Assembly (NCBI GenBank): GCA_965222975.1
Contig: CBDCVJ010000047.1
Coordinates: 239,802-303,801 of the forward strand
Direction: 5' to 3'
DNA length: 64,000 nucleotides
Source: UBA6168 sp965222975
GTDB taxonomy: Bacteria > Bacteroidota > Bacteroidia > Chitinophagales > Saprospiraceae
Shown here: in pieces, positions 8,154-17,496 of the stretch
Layout: each line of letters begins with the position of its first letter
How positions within the stretch are numbered: position 1 is the stretch's first letter
Translations under genes and position numbers: made by a program
The notes under the pieces: generated by a model
The model's input: the letters and a program-made list of their open reading frames with translations, nothing else
What the model was told of the DNA's origin: nothing
Databases searched by the model: none

Positions 8154-9614
8154 ATGCGTGATAAAATACTGCAATTAGAACAAGCCTCCTCACCACTTGA
8201 ACCTGACCCTGCCCGGCGAACAGAATGGACAAATGCCGTCCAGGCTTACGCATTTGATTTTATTGATGGTTTACCAAGCAATAAGGCATACGTGAAAAAA
8301 GAAAAGCCCGATACAGGCATCCTTGAACTACAGCTTGACGGACAGCCAAAACCAATGGAAAAAGTGCTTTCTGTTTTTAAAGAAAATGTCCCGAACGAAG
8401 GACTGAACCCCGCATCTGGCGGCCATCTTGGCTATATTCCAGGAGGAGGCATTTACCCAACCGCTTTGGGCGATTACCTCGCAGCGGTGAGCAACGAGTA
8501 TGCAGGCATATTTTACGGCGGCCCCAATGCCGTCCGCATGGAAAACAGCCTCATTCGATGGATGTGCAAATTGATTGGCTACCCGGAAGGTTCATTGGGA
8601 AATTTAACGAGCGGGGGCTCTATTGCCAACCTCATTGCTTTTGTGACGGCGAGGGATGCAAAAAAAATCACTTCGGACAAAGTAAAACAATCGGTTATTT
8701 ACTTGACGGAACAGGTACACCACTGTGTCCACAAAGCTATCAGGATAGGAGGCATGGGAGAGGCCAGAGTACGTTATGTGCCGATGGATCGCCGTTTTAA
8801 AATGAATGCTGATGCATTGGCTGGGATGGTAGAAAATGATATAACCGACGGGCGTTACCCTTTCCTCGTGGTAGCCTCCGCAGGCACTACCGATACGGGC
8901 GCTATGGATCCACTCAACGACATAGCCAATATTTGTGAAAAACACAACCTGTGGTTTCATGTGGATGCAGCATATGGCGGTTTTTTTATTTTGGCCGATA
9001 TTGAAAATGATGATGGGACGACGGTCAAAGATTCGTTCAAGGGCATTGAACGGTCAGACTCCTTGGCCATTGACCCGCACAAGGGGTTGTTCCTTTCTTA
9101 TGGTCTCGGCGCTGTTTTGATAAAGGACGTAAAAGCTCAAATGGAAAGCCATTTCTATCGGGCCAATTACATGCAGGACACGCTCTCCGCCACTGAAGAA
9201 TACAACCCAGCTGATCTTTCCCCCGAACTGACTAAACACTGGCGCGGCGTGCGGATGTGGCTGCCATTGCAGCTTTATGGCATAGTTCCTTTCAAAGCAG
9301 CACTGGAAGAAAAAGTATGGCTATGTCGCTATTTTTATCGAGAAATACAGAAGCTTGGATTTGAAGTAGGCCCTTTTCCCGACCTCTCCGTTTGCACTTA
9401 TCGCTATGTGCCCAAAGAGGGTAACGCCAATGAGTTCAATGCCCGCTTAGTGGATTTTGTACAAACAGATGGGCGCATTTTCGTTTCCTCTACTTCCATA
9501 GATGGGGTGTATTGGATAAGGGTGGCAATACTTTGTTTTAGAACTCATTTACTGGAAATTGATACTTTGTTGGAGGTGTTTGAGAGGGGGATAAAAGAAT
9601 TGGAAGGACAGTGA
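8154..9614 (+). CDS. PLP-dependent amino acid decarboxylase (group II)
   Basis: 486 residues, close to the size of aromatic-L-amino-acid decarboxylases. The fold-type I signature is clear: HVDAAYGGF near residue 268 holds the aspartate that binds the pyridine nitrogen, and DSLAIDPHKGLF near residues 302-313 holds the lysine that forms the Schiff base with PLP. GGHLGYIPGGG and NEYAGIFYGGPNAVRMEN upstream are the usual substrate-side segments, and LTSGGSIANL is the phosphate-binding loop. It should remove the carboxyl group of an aromatic or related amino acid in the cytoplasm; the exact substrate is not readable. It is a single-gene unit converging on a membrane-protein gene 19 bp away. Confidence 0.88.
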   Translation: MRDKILQLEQASSPLEPDPARRTEWTNAVQAYAFDFIDGLPSNKAYVKKEKPDTGILELQLDGQPKPMEKVLSVFKENVPNEGLNPASGGHLGYIPGGGIYPTALGDYLAAVSNEYAGIFYGGPNAVRMENSLIRWMCKLIGYPEGSLGNLTSGGSIANLIAFVTARDAKKITSDKVKQSVIYLTEQVHHCVHKAIRIGGMGEARVRYVPMDRRFKMNADALAGMVENDITDGRYPFLVVASAGTTDTGAMDPLNDIANICEKHNLWFHVDAAYGGFFILADIENDDGTTVKDSFKGIERSDSLAIDPHKGLFLSYGLGAVLIKDVKAQMESHFYRANYMQDTLSATEEYNPADLSPELTKHWRGVRMWLPLQLYGIVPFKAALEEKVWLCRYFYREIQKLGFEVGPFPDLSVCTYRYVPKEGNANEFNARLVDFVQTDGRIFVSSTSIDGVYWIRVAILCFRTHLLEIDTLLEVFERGIKELEGQ

Positions 9615-9633
9615 TACGATTATTTTTTAATTG

Positions 9634-10461
9634 CTATTTAGTTCCAAATCTCAACAACCTTTTTAAAATTGTGAAAACAAGCTTGGAAGAATTCAAGTAA
9701 GGCAGCCTCAATAGCAACTGTAGCCCCGACAGCCCAGCCCAGCCTGCCATAGCAGCAAATGAAAGATCGCCAAAGCGGGTAAACCCACGGAAGTCGTGCA
9801 TATCAAGTCGAAGCAATTCATACATGGCGAAGTCAATCACAATGTAAGCACTGTTCAACCAGAAAAGAATAATCATCACCCGGAGCATGCGCCGCAGTAC
9901 AAATGCTTCAAAGAGGGGCTCTCCTCCTACCTTGTTTTTCCGCAAAGAGGAAATTTTAAATTGGGTAAAACGATAAGAAGCAAAAAGGTAAAAGTAAAAA
10001 GTGGCGATGTATAAAGCCATCTCCAAACCACCATAAAATGGAGAATAAAACCGCCTACCCAGCCCTTCTCGGTAGGCAACGCTAAAGCCAAAAAAGAGGA
10101 TAATAAAATACAGCCATTGACCAATAGGTAAAATGAAATGTTTCAGATCGGAGCCGACAAAACGGTAAGCTGGGAACAGCCGCAACTTGACGGTATAAAA
10201 CATTGTCATGCCCAGCGCAAGCGTCGTATATATCGGAATGAATAGCCATTCTGGTTTTTCCTCATAAATATTTTGTAAAACAAAAATGTGGTGCAGACAG
10301 GTGAGCGCAAAAGCAATGAGCATGCTTGCTGTAAAATAATCTGCGCGCTTGTTGGCATTCCTTCGGAACACAAGGCCAATGGCAACCAGCAAATTCAAAG
10401 CAATGCATGCCACAAATAGCAGGAAGCAAATAGTGCTGAGGGTTCCGATAAATATTTTCAT
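9634..10461 (-). CDS. Seven-helix membrane protein, unknown function
   Basis: About 275 residues from the ATG at 10461 (MKIFIGTLSTICFLLF); a longer frame begins upstream but lacks support. Six to seven hydrophobic segments are visible, including ICFLLFVACIALNLLVAIGL, MLIAFALTCLHHIFVL and WLYFIILFFGFSVAY. The layout resembles the membrane sensor half of Bacteroidota AraC- or LytTR-type regulators, but the protein ends soon after the last helix (LLRLPYLNSSKLVFTILKRL) and has no DNA-binding domain. It follows the redoxin gene by 56 bp on the same strand and may be co-transcribed. Function not assigned. Confidence 0.55.
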   Translation of the reverse strand: MKIFIGTLSTICFLLFVACIALNLLVAIGLVFRRNANKRADYFTASMLIAFALTCLHHIFVLQNIYEEKPEWLFIPIYTTLALGMTMFYTVKLRLFPAYRFVGSDLKHFILPIGQWLYFIILFFGFSVAYREGLGRRFYSPFYGGLEMALYIATFYFYLFASYRFTQFKISSLRKNKVGGEPLFEAFVLRRMLRVMIILFWLNSAYIVIDFAMYELLRLDMHDFRGFTRFGDLSFAAMAGWAGLSGLQLLLRLPYLNSSKLVFTILKRLLRFGTK

Positions 10462-10517
10462 TAGTGGGCATTTGGAGGCAAACAAATCAGACCAGCACTT
10501 ACTTTTTCCATTTAATG

Positions 10518-11058
10518 TTACAGCCAGCACTTGGATATTGGCGGGGTGGGTACTTCTTGGCCAGCAAGTACAAGGTCTAGTGCAGCGCGCAGGTCGCTAC
10601 CAGTCAATGGCCTGCCTGAATTGGGTCGGGAGTCATCCAACCGACCTCTGTATACCAGTTTTTTGTCTTTATCAAAGACATAAAAGTCAGGTGTACACGC
10701 AGCATCATAAGCCTTGGCCACTTCTTGCGTTTCATCATATAAATAGGGAAAAGGGTAACCAACTTCTTGGGCATGGATTTTCATCTTATCCGGCGCATCG
10801 GCAGGGTAATTTACCACATCGTTAGAACTGATAGCGACAAAGCCAACACCTTTTGTCGCATAGTCATTTGCCACTCGAACGATCTCTTCATTTACATGAA
10901 TGACATAAGGACAATGATTACAAAGGAACATAACAACAGTCCCTTTATCAGTTGCAATATCTTTAAGAGAAATGGTTTTTTCCAGAAACGGTATCAGGCA
11001 GAGAAAAATCAGGAGCGGCTGTGCCCAAAGGCAACATATTAGATTCAGTTAAAGCCAT
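10518..11058 (-). CDS. Thioredoxin-like redoxin (AhpC/TSA-type), frameshifted
   Basis: The ATG at 11058 starts MALTESNMLPLGTAAPDFSL; after DTVSGK the frame breaks at an A6 run (plus-strand T6 at 10976-10981), and the +1 frame continues ISLKDIATDKGTVVMFLCNHCPYV to the stop. With one A fewer the product is about 179 residues, normal for this family. CNHCPYV carries the redox-active CxxC; CTPDFYVFD is the conserved cis-proline-side loop. Homologues are thiol oxidoreductases of unknown partner. Either a sequencing indel or a genuine frameshift; an ATG inside (10931) would yield a protein without the first strand. Membrane-protein gene follows on the same strand. Confidence 0.8.
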
Positions 11059-11076
11059 ATTAATTGTTAGTTGTTA

Positions 11077-11172
11077 ATTGCTGATTGTTATTTTTTAACA
11101 TAAACCCACCTTGATCGAAAGAGGCCAATGCAAAGAAAAGGAAAGAGTGGCCAACAACCAACAATCAGCAAT
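11077..11172. repeat. Inverted repeat, 13-bp perfect arms
   Basis: ATTGCTGATTGTT (11077-11089) is matched by its exact reverse complement at 11160-11172. It fills the gap between the OmpA gene stop (11175) and the redoxin start (11058). Related short words (GTTGTTAATTG, CCAACAACC) lie beside the arms. Confidence 0.7.
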
Positions 11173-11174
11173 CA

Positions 11175-12278
11175 TCACTCGTTTTGTAAAACGACAAACT
11201 CTACCCGGCGGTTGAGCTGACGCCCTTGTGGAGTGGAGTTGGTAGCGATAGGCTGGGCACTACCACAGCCGCGGTGACTGGTTCGGTGAATAGATATTCC
11301 GTTGGTAATAAGGTAATCGGAAACCGCCTTTGCCCTGTTCTCCGACAACTCTCGATTATAGTCATATGTACCAGTATTGTCCGTGTGGCCACAAATTTCA
11401 ATGGAAAGGCCAGGGTTGTCCTGCATGATCTTAAGTAGTTTTTTCAGTTCCACATAGGAACGGGGCATTAGTTCGTATTCGTCGTGTTCAAAATAAATAT
11501 CACGCAGTGGAACTGATTTGCCTGCCTCCAACTTGATGTTTGACAGATCATCATCTGGTACAGGGATAGGTAGAATAGGTGGTATTTTTTTCACTAAAAC
11601 ATCGTCAATGTAGTAATAGGCATAGGGAAGAGAGCCTTCATGACTATGTTTTATATTCGTCAAACTATCAGGGTAAAAATTGCCAATAATGAGGTATTCG
11701 GCCTCCGTATCAGCAATGAACCTTTCCGATACTTTTATCCAGCGTTTGTATTTGCTTTCTAACACCCCATCTGCTTTAGCCTGTGCTTCAAAATGAAGCA
11801 GTCCATCTGTTATTTCGTCGGTTTTTGTTTTGGAAAAATAAAAACCCAAATTGTTTGCACGAAGCGAATTGGGCAAATGGCTGACCCACATTTCAGCCAG
11901 GTAGTCTTGACCTACGACAAGGGGTTCACTCAATTGAATTTGGATATATTCCCTGCAATGTGGTTTCCCTTCCTCGCAGCCATATACGGTGATGCCCGAC
12001 ATGGCAAGACCGCTCCGAGGCGACTGCTTTCCAAAACCCTTTCGCTCCCAATGCTCTGGAACCCTTACCCTCGGACCAAACACATCCGGAGAAGCATTGG
12101 TAGCCGATGACCAATATTTCATCACCTCTGTATAATGCTCCCCCTTGTAAAACCAACCGATTGGGGGAGAAGAAAAACGCTCGAAACTTGGATTGGGAAC
12201 AATGTTGGGCTGTGCTGCTTCCTGTGCAGTCATTGTAAAAAAAACAAGACACCCTATGATTAAAAAAAAGTACTTCAT
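11175..12278 (-). CDS. OmpA-family outer membrane protein
   Basis: About 367 residues from the ATG at 12278, which gives a signal peptide (MKYFFLIIGCLVFFTMTAQ); a longer in-frame start at 12332 would bury it. Residues 20-240 form a beta-rich domain beginning PNIVPNPSFERF, of the kind found in secreted carbohydrate-binding or lipid-anchored modules. The C-terminal OmpA domain is clear: LRDIYFEHDEYELMP, ICGHTDNTGTYDYN, LSENRAKAVSDYL and GRQLNRRVEFVV carry the peptidoglycan-binding residues (TD and the NRRVE arginine). It anchors the outer membrane to the cell wall. Single-gene unit. Confidence 0.88.
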   Translation of the reverse strand: MKYFFLIIGCLVFFTMTAQEAAQPNIVPNPSFERFSSPPIGWFYKGEHYTEVMKYWSSATNASPDVFGPRVRVPEHWERKGFGKQSPRSGLAMSGITVYGCEEGKPHCREYIQIQLSEPLVVGQDYLAEMWVSHLPNSLRANNLGFYFSKTKTDEITDGLLHFEAQAKADGVLESKYKRWIKVSERFIADTEAEYLIIGNFYPDSLTNIKHSHEGSLPYAYYYIDDVLVKKIPPILPIPVPDDDLSNIKLEAGKSVPLRDIYFEHDEYELMPRSYVELKKLLKIMQDNPGLSIEICGHTDNTGTYDYNRELSENRAKAVSDYLITNGISIHRTSHRGCGSAQPIATNSTPQGRQLNRRVEFVVLQNE

Positions 12279-12401
12279 GATCAACGGGTTTTTGTGAGTT
12301 AGCTGGAAACAGCCATCAGAATATTTAAACATTGCTCATTGAAAACGGTTCGTCCCGGTCATTAGTCTTTCGTTTCGTTTTTTTAAAGCAACTAACCTTA
12401 T

Positions 12402-12503
12402 AATGACCTCATTACCGTACACTTTTGAAAACAATCGATTTTCAGGTGTTTTTTTGGCCTGAAAACATGTTTGAAATAAAAAATGTATGGTAAAGTAGTA
12501 ATG
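12402..12503. repeat. Imperfect foldback element
   Basis: Inner arms TTTTCAGG (12439-12446) and CCTGAAAA (12458-12465) are exact. Outer arms around CATTACCGTACACTTTT and AAAATGTATGGTAA pair imperfectly. The apex reads AGGTGTTTTTTTGG, close to the apex of the foldbacks at 43.9 and 59.3 kb. The remaining DNA of 12279-12915 shows no convincing gene. Confidence 0.45.
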
Positions 12504-12915
12504 ATCTATGTGCCACAGGGTTACGGATTGCGAAGTAGTTTTTGGAAAAATTATTTGAGAAAAAAATCTAATTCACACCTAATGAAGGCCACCTTAAGGA
12601 AATATGGGGAGTTATAAAGCCATCTAAAACGAGCGCATATTCCTGAAAGCAGGGAGCAAAACCCCGGCCATAGAGTAATATCCGCTTTTTTATTTTTCAA
12701 TAAAACCCTTTGGTACGAATAGGGGGCTACAAAAATAAAATAACTGCTGCACAAGTAAAAGACAGGCTTTGTGCATAATAGCAAAAATCGCGGCCCACTG
12801 ATTGATTTATTTTCCAATCTCATTTCCATTCCAAAACCAGTTGCTTATGCCAGAAATCACTGATTATCATAATCTTTACATTCCCACAATACATTTAAAA
12901 ATAGCGTATTTCCCT

Positions 12916-12946
12916 TTTGTTTACCCATATAAAGATTCTACCTTTG
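12916..12946 (+). promoter_or_regulatory. rpsA promoter, Bacteroidota type
   Basis: TTTG at 12916-12919, 19 bp spacer, then TACCTTTG at 12939-12946: an exact fit to the TTTG / TAnnTTTG primary-sigma consensus of this phylum. Transcription would start near 12953, giving a leader of about 130 nt before the rpsA ATG. Confidence 0.65.
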
Positions 12947-13009
12947 CGCCTCTTTTTTCGGAACGGACTGCTAAATCAGGTTCTTACCAAAAAAGACGAG
13001 TGTAAACCC

Positions 13010-13054
13010 AGTGGTTTTCAAGCACTTATAAAACCAGTCTTTGTCAAAACCACT
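13010..13054 (+). promoter_or_regulatory. Stem-loop in the rpsA leader
   Basis: AGTGGTTTT (13010-13018) pairs exactly with AAAACCACT (13046-13054), 32 nt upstream of the rpsA ATG. S1 genes are often autoregulated through leader structure in other phyla; a role here is only a guess. Confidence 0.35.
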
Positions 13055-13085
13055 AATTTCTTAACCTTTTAAAAGCATTCTATCA

Positions 13086-15293
13086 ATGCTAGAAGAAAAA
13101 ATTGAAACTGAAACAATAGAAGAAACCTCTGCGGAAGGGAAAGAGGAAACTTCTGAAACCACTGCTGAAAAGACGGAAGCACCTGGTGCCGAAGTGAATG
13201 AAGTAGTAGCTGAAACTGAAGAGGCTGAAACAAAAAAGCCAAGAATCGAAGCACCCGAAGCACCAACACTTGTGAGTGCAAAGGAGGAAGAAGAGGAAGA
13301 AGAAGATGAGTTGGAGCTTGAAACTACGGTTGACCTCACCACTGGCGATGCCCACGACGACTTCAACTGGGGGGCTGCTAATAAGCATGGCCAAATATAC
13401 GACCAAGCTGACCACGATAGATACCTCGCCCAATACGACGAAACCCTCACTGCCCTTTTGGAAAATGAGATCGTGAAAGGAAAGGTAACGGCCATTAGTG
13501 ATGGCGACGTTGTTCTTGATGTCAATTTCAAATCGGATGGATTGGTTTCCCAAGGCGACTTTAGAGACATTCCCGACTTGAAAATAGGTGACTTTGTGGA
13601 AGTATATGTAGAACACCAAGAAGACGAAAGAGGGCAATTGGTACTTTCCCGCCGCAAAGCCAAACTGCTGCGTGCATGGGAAGCTATTAAGGATTCATAC
13701 GAAAATGGCACTGTAATCACCGGCGTAGTGATCAGCAAGACCAAAGGTGGTTTGATCGTAGATTGTGGTGGCCTCGAAACTTTCCTTCCCGGATCTCAAA
13801 TCGACATCAAGCCTATCCTTGACTACGACCAGTTCGTTGGTAAGCAAATGGAATTCAAAGTGGTCAAGATCAACGAGCAGATCAAAAATGCCGTTGTCTC
13901 CCACAAAGCCCTCATTGAAAGCGACCTCGCCGACCAGCGCGATGCCATCATCTCTACTTTGGAAAAAGGACAAGTATTGGAAGGTTTGGTCAAGAATATC
14001 ACCGACTTCGGTGCATTCCTCGACCTAGGTGGCGTTGACGGCTTGCTTTACATTACCGACATTTCATGGGGGCGGATCAGCCACCCAAGTGAGGTACTGT
14101 CGCTCAATCAGAAAATCAATGTGGCCGTTCTTGATTTCGATGAAAACAAAAAGCGTATTTCCCTTGGCCTCAAGCAATTGCAGCCACACCCATGGGAAGT
14201 ATTGGCCAAGGACATCAACGAAGGCGATGTTGTGAAAGGCAAAGTCGTTAATGTTGAAGACTATGGTGCTTTCCTTGAAGTATTGCCAGGTGTTGAAGGT
14301 TTGATCCACGTATCAGAAGTATCTTGGGGTAACCAGCAAATCAATGCTAAGGACTACTTCAAGATGAATTCTGAACTAGAGGCCAAAGTTGTTACCATTG
14401 ATAGAGATGAGCGCAAAATGTCGCTTAGCATCAAACAATTGAGTAAAGATCCTTGGGAAGAATTGGAAGAGAAATATCCTGTTGGCAGCCGCCACACCGT
14501 GAAAGTGAAAAACCTGACCCAGTACGGCGTATTCATCGAACTGGAAGATGGCATTGGTGGCATGATCCACATCTCTGACCTTTCCTGGACCAAGCGTTAT
14601 TCGCATCCTTCTGAGTTTACCAAGGTTGGCGAAGAAATCGAAGCGGTCATTCTGGAAGTGGATAAAGATAACCGCAAGTTGTCCCTTGGCCACAAGCAAA
14701 CGGAAGAGAATCCATGGGATACTTTCGAAACAGTATTCCCTGTTGGCTCATTCCACGAAGCTACCATTATACGCCGTGACGATCGTGGAGCCATTGTCCA
14801 AATGCCACATGGCCTCGAAGCCTTTGCCCCTGGCAAGCACTTGAGAAAAGAGGATGGTTCGTATGCTAATGTTGATGAAACGCTGATTTTCAAAGTGATC
14901 GAGTTCAACCGCGATGACAAGCGCCTGCTTGTTTCCCATACTCGCTACTTGGATGATGTCCGCAGAGAAGCAGACGATCAGGTCAGAGCAGAAAAGGACA
15001 AACAACATAAGGAGACCCGTCAGGCTGTCCGTAAAACACAGGCTTCTGTTGAGCGTGCCACTTTGGGCGACCTCGGTGCCTTGAGTGAATTGAAAGCTCA
15101 ATTTAAAGAGCAAGCTACAGCGAAGGCCACCGAAGCAAAAGCAAAAGCCGAAGCCAAGGTTGAGGAAAAGAAAGAAAAAGCCAAGGTTGAAAAAAAGAAG
15201 GAAGAGGTAGTAGAAGCTGTTGAGGAAAAAACCGAAGCTGTAGTGGAAGAAGCAAAAGAAGTTGCCAAAGCTGCCGCTGAAGAAGAAGAATAG
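13086..15293 (+). CDS. rpsA: 30S ribosomal protein S1
   Basis: 735 residues, long for S1. An acidic, glutamate-rich N-terminal extension (about 1-130) precedes six S1 RNA-binding repeats (about 135-630), with the typical ITDFGAFLDLGGVDGLLYI, VEDYGAFLEVLPGVEGLIHV and LTQYGVFIELEDGIGGMIHI strands, each followed by RISLGLKQ-type ends. A highly charged Lys/Glu/Ala tail (about 645-735) follows. S1 binds mRNA on the small subunit and helps recruit leaders, which matters in a phylum with few Shine-Dalgarno sites. The acidic head and alternating tail are usual in Bacteroidota S1. Promoter, leader stem and terminator all support a single-gene unit. Confidence 0.96.
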   Translation: MLEEKIETETIEETSAEGKEETSETTAEKTEAPGAEVNEVVAETEEAETKKPRIEAPEAPTLVSAKEEEEEEEDELELETTVDLTTGDAHDDFNWGAANKHGQIYDQADHDRYLAQYDETLTALLENEIVKGKVTAISDGDVVLDVNFKSDGLVSQGDFRDIPDLKIGDFVEVYVEHQEDERGQLVLSRRKAKLLRAWEAIKDSYENGTVITGVVISKTKGGLIVDCGGLETFLPGSQIDIKPILDYDQFVGKQMEFKVVKINEQIKNAVVSHKALIESDLADQRDAIISTLEKGQVLEGLVKNITDFGAFLDLGGVDGLLYITDISWGRISHPSEVLSLNQKINVAVLDFDENKKRISLGLKQLQPHPWEVLAKDINEGDVVKGKVVNVEDYGAFLEVLPGVEGLIHVSEVSWGNQQINAKDYFKMNSELEAKVVTIDRDERKMSLSIKQLSKDPWEELEEKYPVGSRHTVKVKNLTQYGVFIELEDGIGGMIHISDLSWTKRYSHPSEFTKVGEEIEAVILEVDKDNRKLSLGHKQTEENPWDTFETVFPVGSFHEATIIRRDDRGAIVQMPHGLEAFAPGKHLRKEDGSYANVDETLIFKVIEFNRDDKRLLVSHTRYLDDVRREADDQVRAEKDKQHKETRQAVRKTQASVERATLGDLGALSELKAQFKEQATAKATEAKAKAEAKVEEKKEKAKVEKKKEEVVEAVEEKTEAVVEEAKEVAKAAAEEEE

Positions 15294-15327
15294 ACCGCGT
15301 TTTGGTGAAATATTCACCATACTATAT

Positions 15328-15360
15328 CCCCGGTTCAGCCTTGCTGGACCGGGGATTTTT
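15328..15360 (+). terminator. rpsA terminator
   Basis: CCCCGGTTCAGC pairs with GCTGGACCGGGG (one G-U), loop CTT, followed by ATTTTT. It ends one base before the stop of the convergent ATPase gene and may serve both. Confidence 0.85.
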
Positions 15361-15361
15361 A

Positions 15362-16477
15362 TTACAATAATTCTTTACAACTGCGATAAACATCGCCCCA
15401 GTCTTTCCTTTCTTTCACTACCGTCTCCAAATACTCCAACCAGATATTTTTATCCTGTACCGGGTCTTTCACAATAGCACCAGTGATGCCAGCCGCAAGG
15501 TCATGTGCAGATAATTTTCCATTACCAAAATGAACGGCCAACGCCTGGCCGCTTTGTACCACAGAAATGGCCTCGGCGGTACTAAGGGTAGCACTAGGTG
15601 TTTTGAGTTTAGTACGGCCATCTTCCGTTTTGCCGCTGCGGAGTTCTCGGAAAATGGTGACGAGGCGTTGGATTTCTTTGGTGGGCGCAGAACTGGCTGG
15701 TAGCTCTAGTGAGTGACCAATATTTTCGACCCTTGTTTTTACAATTTTCACTTCTTCTTCCAGCGAACTTGGCAGGGGCATAACAACTGTATTGAAACGC
15801 CGACGAAGGGCGCTCGACAAATCATTGATGCCTTTGTCCCTGTTATTGGCAGTAGCGATAAGATTAAAGCCTTTCATGGCCTGCACTTCCGTATTTAATT
15901 CGGGTACAGGTAATGTTTTTTCAGACAGGACAGTAATTAGGCTGTCCTGTACATCAGAAGGGATACGGGTCAGTTCCTCTACTCTTGCAATTTTGCCCTC
16001 CTGCATACCGAGCATGATTGGGCTGGGCACAATCGCCTTTTCAGAAGGGCCTTCGGAAAGCAGGCGCGCATAGTTCCAACCATAGCGGATGGCTTCTTCA
16101 TTAAGCCCGGCAGTGCCTTGCACTAATAGTGTCGAGTCACCTGAAATGGCAGCCGCCAAATGTTCGGACACCCACGTTTTTGCCGTACCGGGAATGCCTA
16201 TAAGTAAAAGTGCCCGGTCAGTAGCCAAAGTTGCCACAGCTATTTCGATCAACCTTTTTTGTCCGAAATACTTAGGTTCGATCACAGTGCCATCGTCCAA
16301 TTTACCACCCATCAAATAGGTGACGACTGCCCAAGGAGATAACTTCCAGTTGGTCGGTCGAACATTCTTACCGGCTTTGCCAAGGGCAATGAGTTCTTTG
16401 GCATATATCTGCTCTGCATGGGGGCGGAGTATTTGATTGTCTTTATTAGATGTTGGGCTTGTTTTTTTCTTGCTCAT
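15362..16477 (-). CDS. MoxR-type AAA+ ATPase
   Basis: 371 residues. GIPGTAKT (about residue 97) is the Walker A loop; KIARVEELTRIP is the Walker B region (acidic pair EE in place of the usual DE), NLIATANNRDKG is sensor 1 and SSALRRRFN is the arginine-finger segment. This layout belongs to the MoxR/RavA branch of AAA+ proteins, chaperone-like ATPases that usually work with a von Willebrand A-domain protein. The N-terminal segment (PHAEQIYAKELIALGK) resembles the subgroup found beside DUF5682 and SWIM-type genes, but none of those is here. The divergent neighbour is a DUF58 protein, the classical partner family of MoxR proteins, although the gap holds an inverted repeat. Confidence 0.82.
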   Translation of the reverse strand: MSKKKTSPTSNKDNQILRPHAEQIYAKELIALGKAGKNVRPTNWKLSPWAVVTYLMGGKLDDGTVIEPKYFGQKRLIEIAVATLATDRALLLIGIPGTAKTWVSEHLAAAISGDSTLLVQGTAGLNEEAIRYGWNYARLLSEGPSEKAIVPSPIMLGMQEGKIARVEELTRIPSDVQDSLITVLSEKTLPVPELNTEVQAMKGFNLIATANNRDKGINDLSSALRRRFNTVVMPLPSSLEEEVKIVKTRVENIGHSLELPASSAPTKEIQRLVTIFRELRSGKTEDGRTKLKTPSATLSTAEAISVVQSGQALAVHFGNGKLSAHDLAAGITGAIVKDPVQDKNIWLEYLETVVKERKDWGDVYRSCKELL

Positions 16478-16525
16478 TAATTTCTTGTTCTTTTGTGCAA
16501 ACTTGGCGAATTTTGAGGAAATGGG

Positions 16526-16619
16526 CGGTGTAACGGTTTAATGGTTTTTCGGTTTAATGGAATTTTTTCCTTTCCACTGGTTCACCATAATACCGATACA
16601 CCGTCAAACCGATACACCG
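16526..16619. repeat. Inverted repeat with tandem words
   Basis: CGGTGTAACGGTTT (16526-16539) and AAACCGATACACCG (16606-16619) pair at 13 of 14 positions. The right side holds two tandem ACCGATACACCGT copies and the left side two CGGTTTAATGG copies. The element ends 6 bp before the DUF58 start codon. Confidence 0.65.
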
Positions 16620-16625
16620 TATTTC

Positions 16626-17495
16626 ATGGAAACGACTGAATTATTAAAGAAAGTTAGAAAAATAGAAATCAAGACCAAAGGCCTGAGCAGGCATATTTTC
16701 TCCGGTGAGTACCACAGTGCTTTTAAAGGAAGAGGCATGTCGTTCAGCGAAGTGCGGAGCTACCAGTTTGGCGATGATGTGCGGAATATTGACTGGAACG
16801 TGACTGCTCGTACAGGCGACCCTTATGTGAAAATATTTGAAGAAGAAAGGGAACTGACCGTCATGCTTTTAATTGATGTTAGCCAAAGCGCTTATTTCGG
16901 AACGGTGAATCAATTTAAACAAGGGGTTATTACCGAAATATCGGCGGTGCTTTCTTTTTCTGCTATTAATAATAATGATAAAGTCGGCGTCATATTTTTT
17001 ACCGATAAAATCGAAAAATTCATCCCGCCGAAAAAAGGCAAGCAACATATTCTCCGAATTATTCGGGAATTAATTGATTTTCACCCAGAGGATAATGGCA
17101 CTGATATTGGCCAGGCTATCCGTTATTTAAATAATGTGGTCAAAAAAAGATGTATCTGTTTTATCCTTTCCGATTTTATGGGAAAAGGATATGAGGCGCC
17201 TTTAAAAATTGCCTCCCGCCATCACGATATAGTCGGCATCCATTTATATGATCCACGAGAAGAAGAATTGCCCAATGTCGGTCTCATTCATGCTAAAGAT
17301 GCAGAAACCAATAAACTGATCTGGCTCGACACTTCTTCCCGTACAGTGCGAGAACAATATGCAGGATGGTTTAAGGGTAATTACGATTATTTTAAAAATA
17401 CTTTTGCTAAAACGGGGGTGGATTCGATTAGTATTCGGACGGATGAGCCTTATGTGAAGGCGCTGTTGCGGTTTTTTAAGAAGCGGAGTAAGTGA
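16626..17495 (+). CDS. DUF58 domain protein (vWA-like)
   Basis: About 289 residues from the ATG at 16626 (METTELLKKVRKIEIKTKGL); an upstream in-frame ATG lies in repeat DNA. It shows the DUF58 hallmark segment GRGMSFSEVRSYQFGDDVRNIDWNVTA, with YVKIFEEERELTVMLLIDVS next, then a vWA-like fold in which LIDVSQSA stands where a MIDAS DxSxS would be. DUF58 proteins partner MoxR ATPases in the Bat/aerotolerance type of operon and are thought to act in assembly or quality control at the envelope. No membrane segments are visible. BatA and BatD homologues sit 20 kb away. Confidence 0.85.
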   Translation: METTELLKKVRKIEIKTKGLSRHIFSGEYHSAFKGRGMSFSEVRSYQFGDDVRNIDWNVTARTGDPYVKIFEEERELTVMLLIDVSQSAYFGTVNQFKQGVITEISAVLSFSAINNNDKVGVIFFTDKIEKFIPPKKGKQHILRIIRELIDFHPEDNGTDIGQAIRYLNNVVKKRCICFILSDFMGKGYEAPLKIASRHHDIVGIHLYDPREEELPNVGLIHAKDAETNKLIWLDTSSRTVREQYAGWFKGNYDYFKNTFAKTGVDSISIRTDEPYVKALLRFFKKRSK

Positions 17496-17496
17496 T

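Noticed and set aside
7922..8174. Overlapping small frames in the divergent gap before the decarboxylase
   Set aside because: Two overlapping frames with no start context or domain; the terminator-like hairpin cuts one of them.
12551..12829. 92-residue minus-strand frame upstream of rpsA
   Set aside because: Low-complexity composition, no leader, overlaps promoter-like DNA; no support as a gene.
13276..13310. Purine-rich microsatellite-like stretch (GAGGAAGAAGA) in rpsA
   Set aside because: It simply encodes the acidic segment of S1; length variation here would be in-frame or lethal and there is no sign of phase variation.
13061..13744. Long serine-rich minus-strand frame opposite rpsA
   Set aside because: A shadow of the acidic S1 N-terminus (Glu codons read as Ser/Phe on the other strand).
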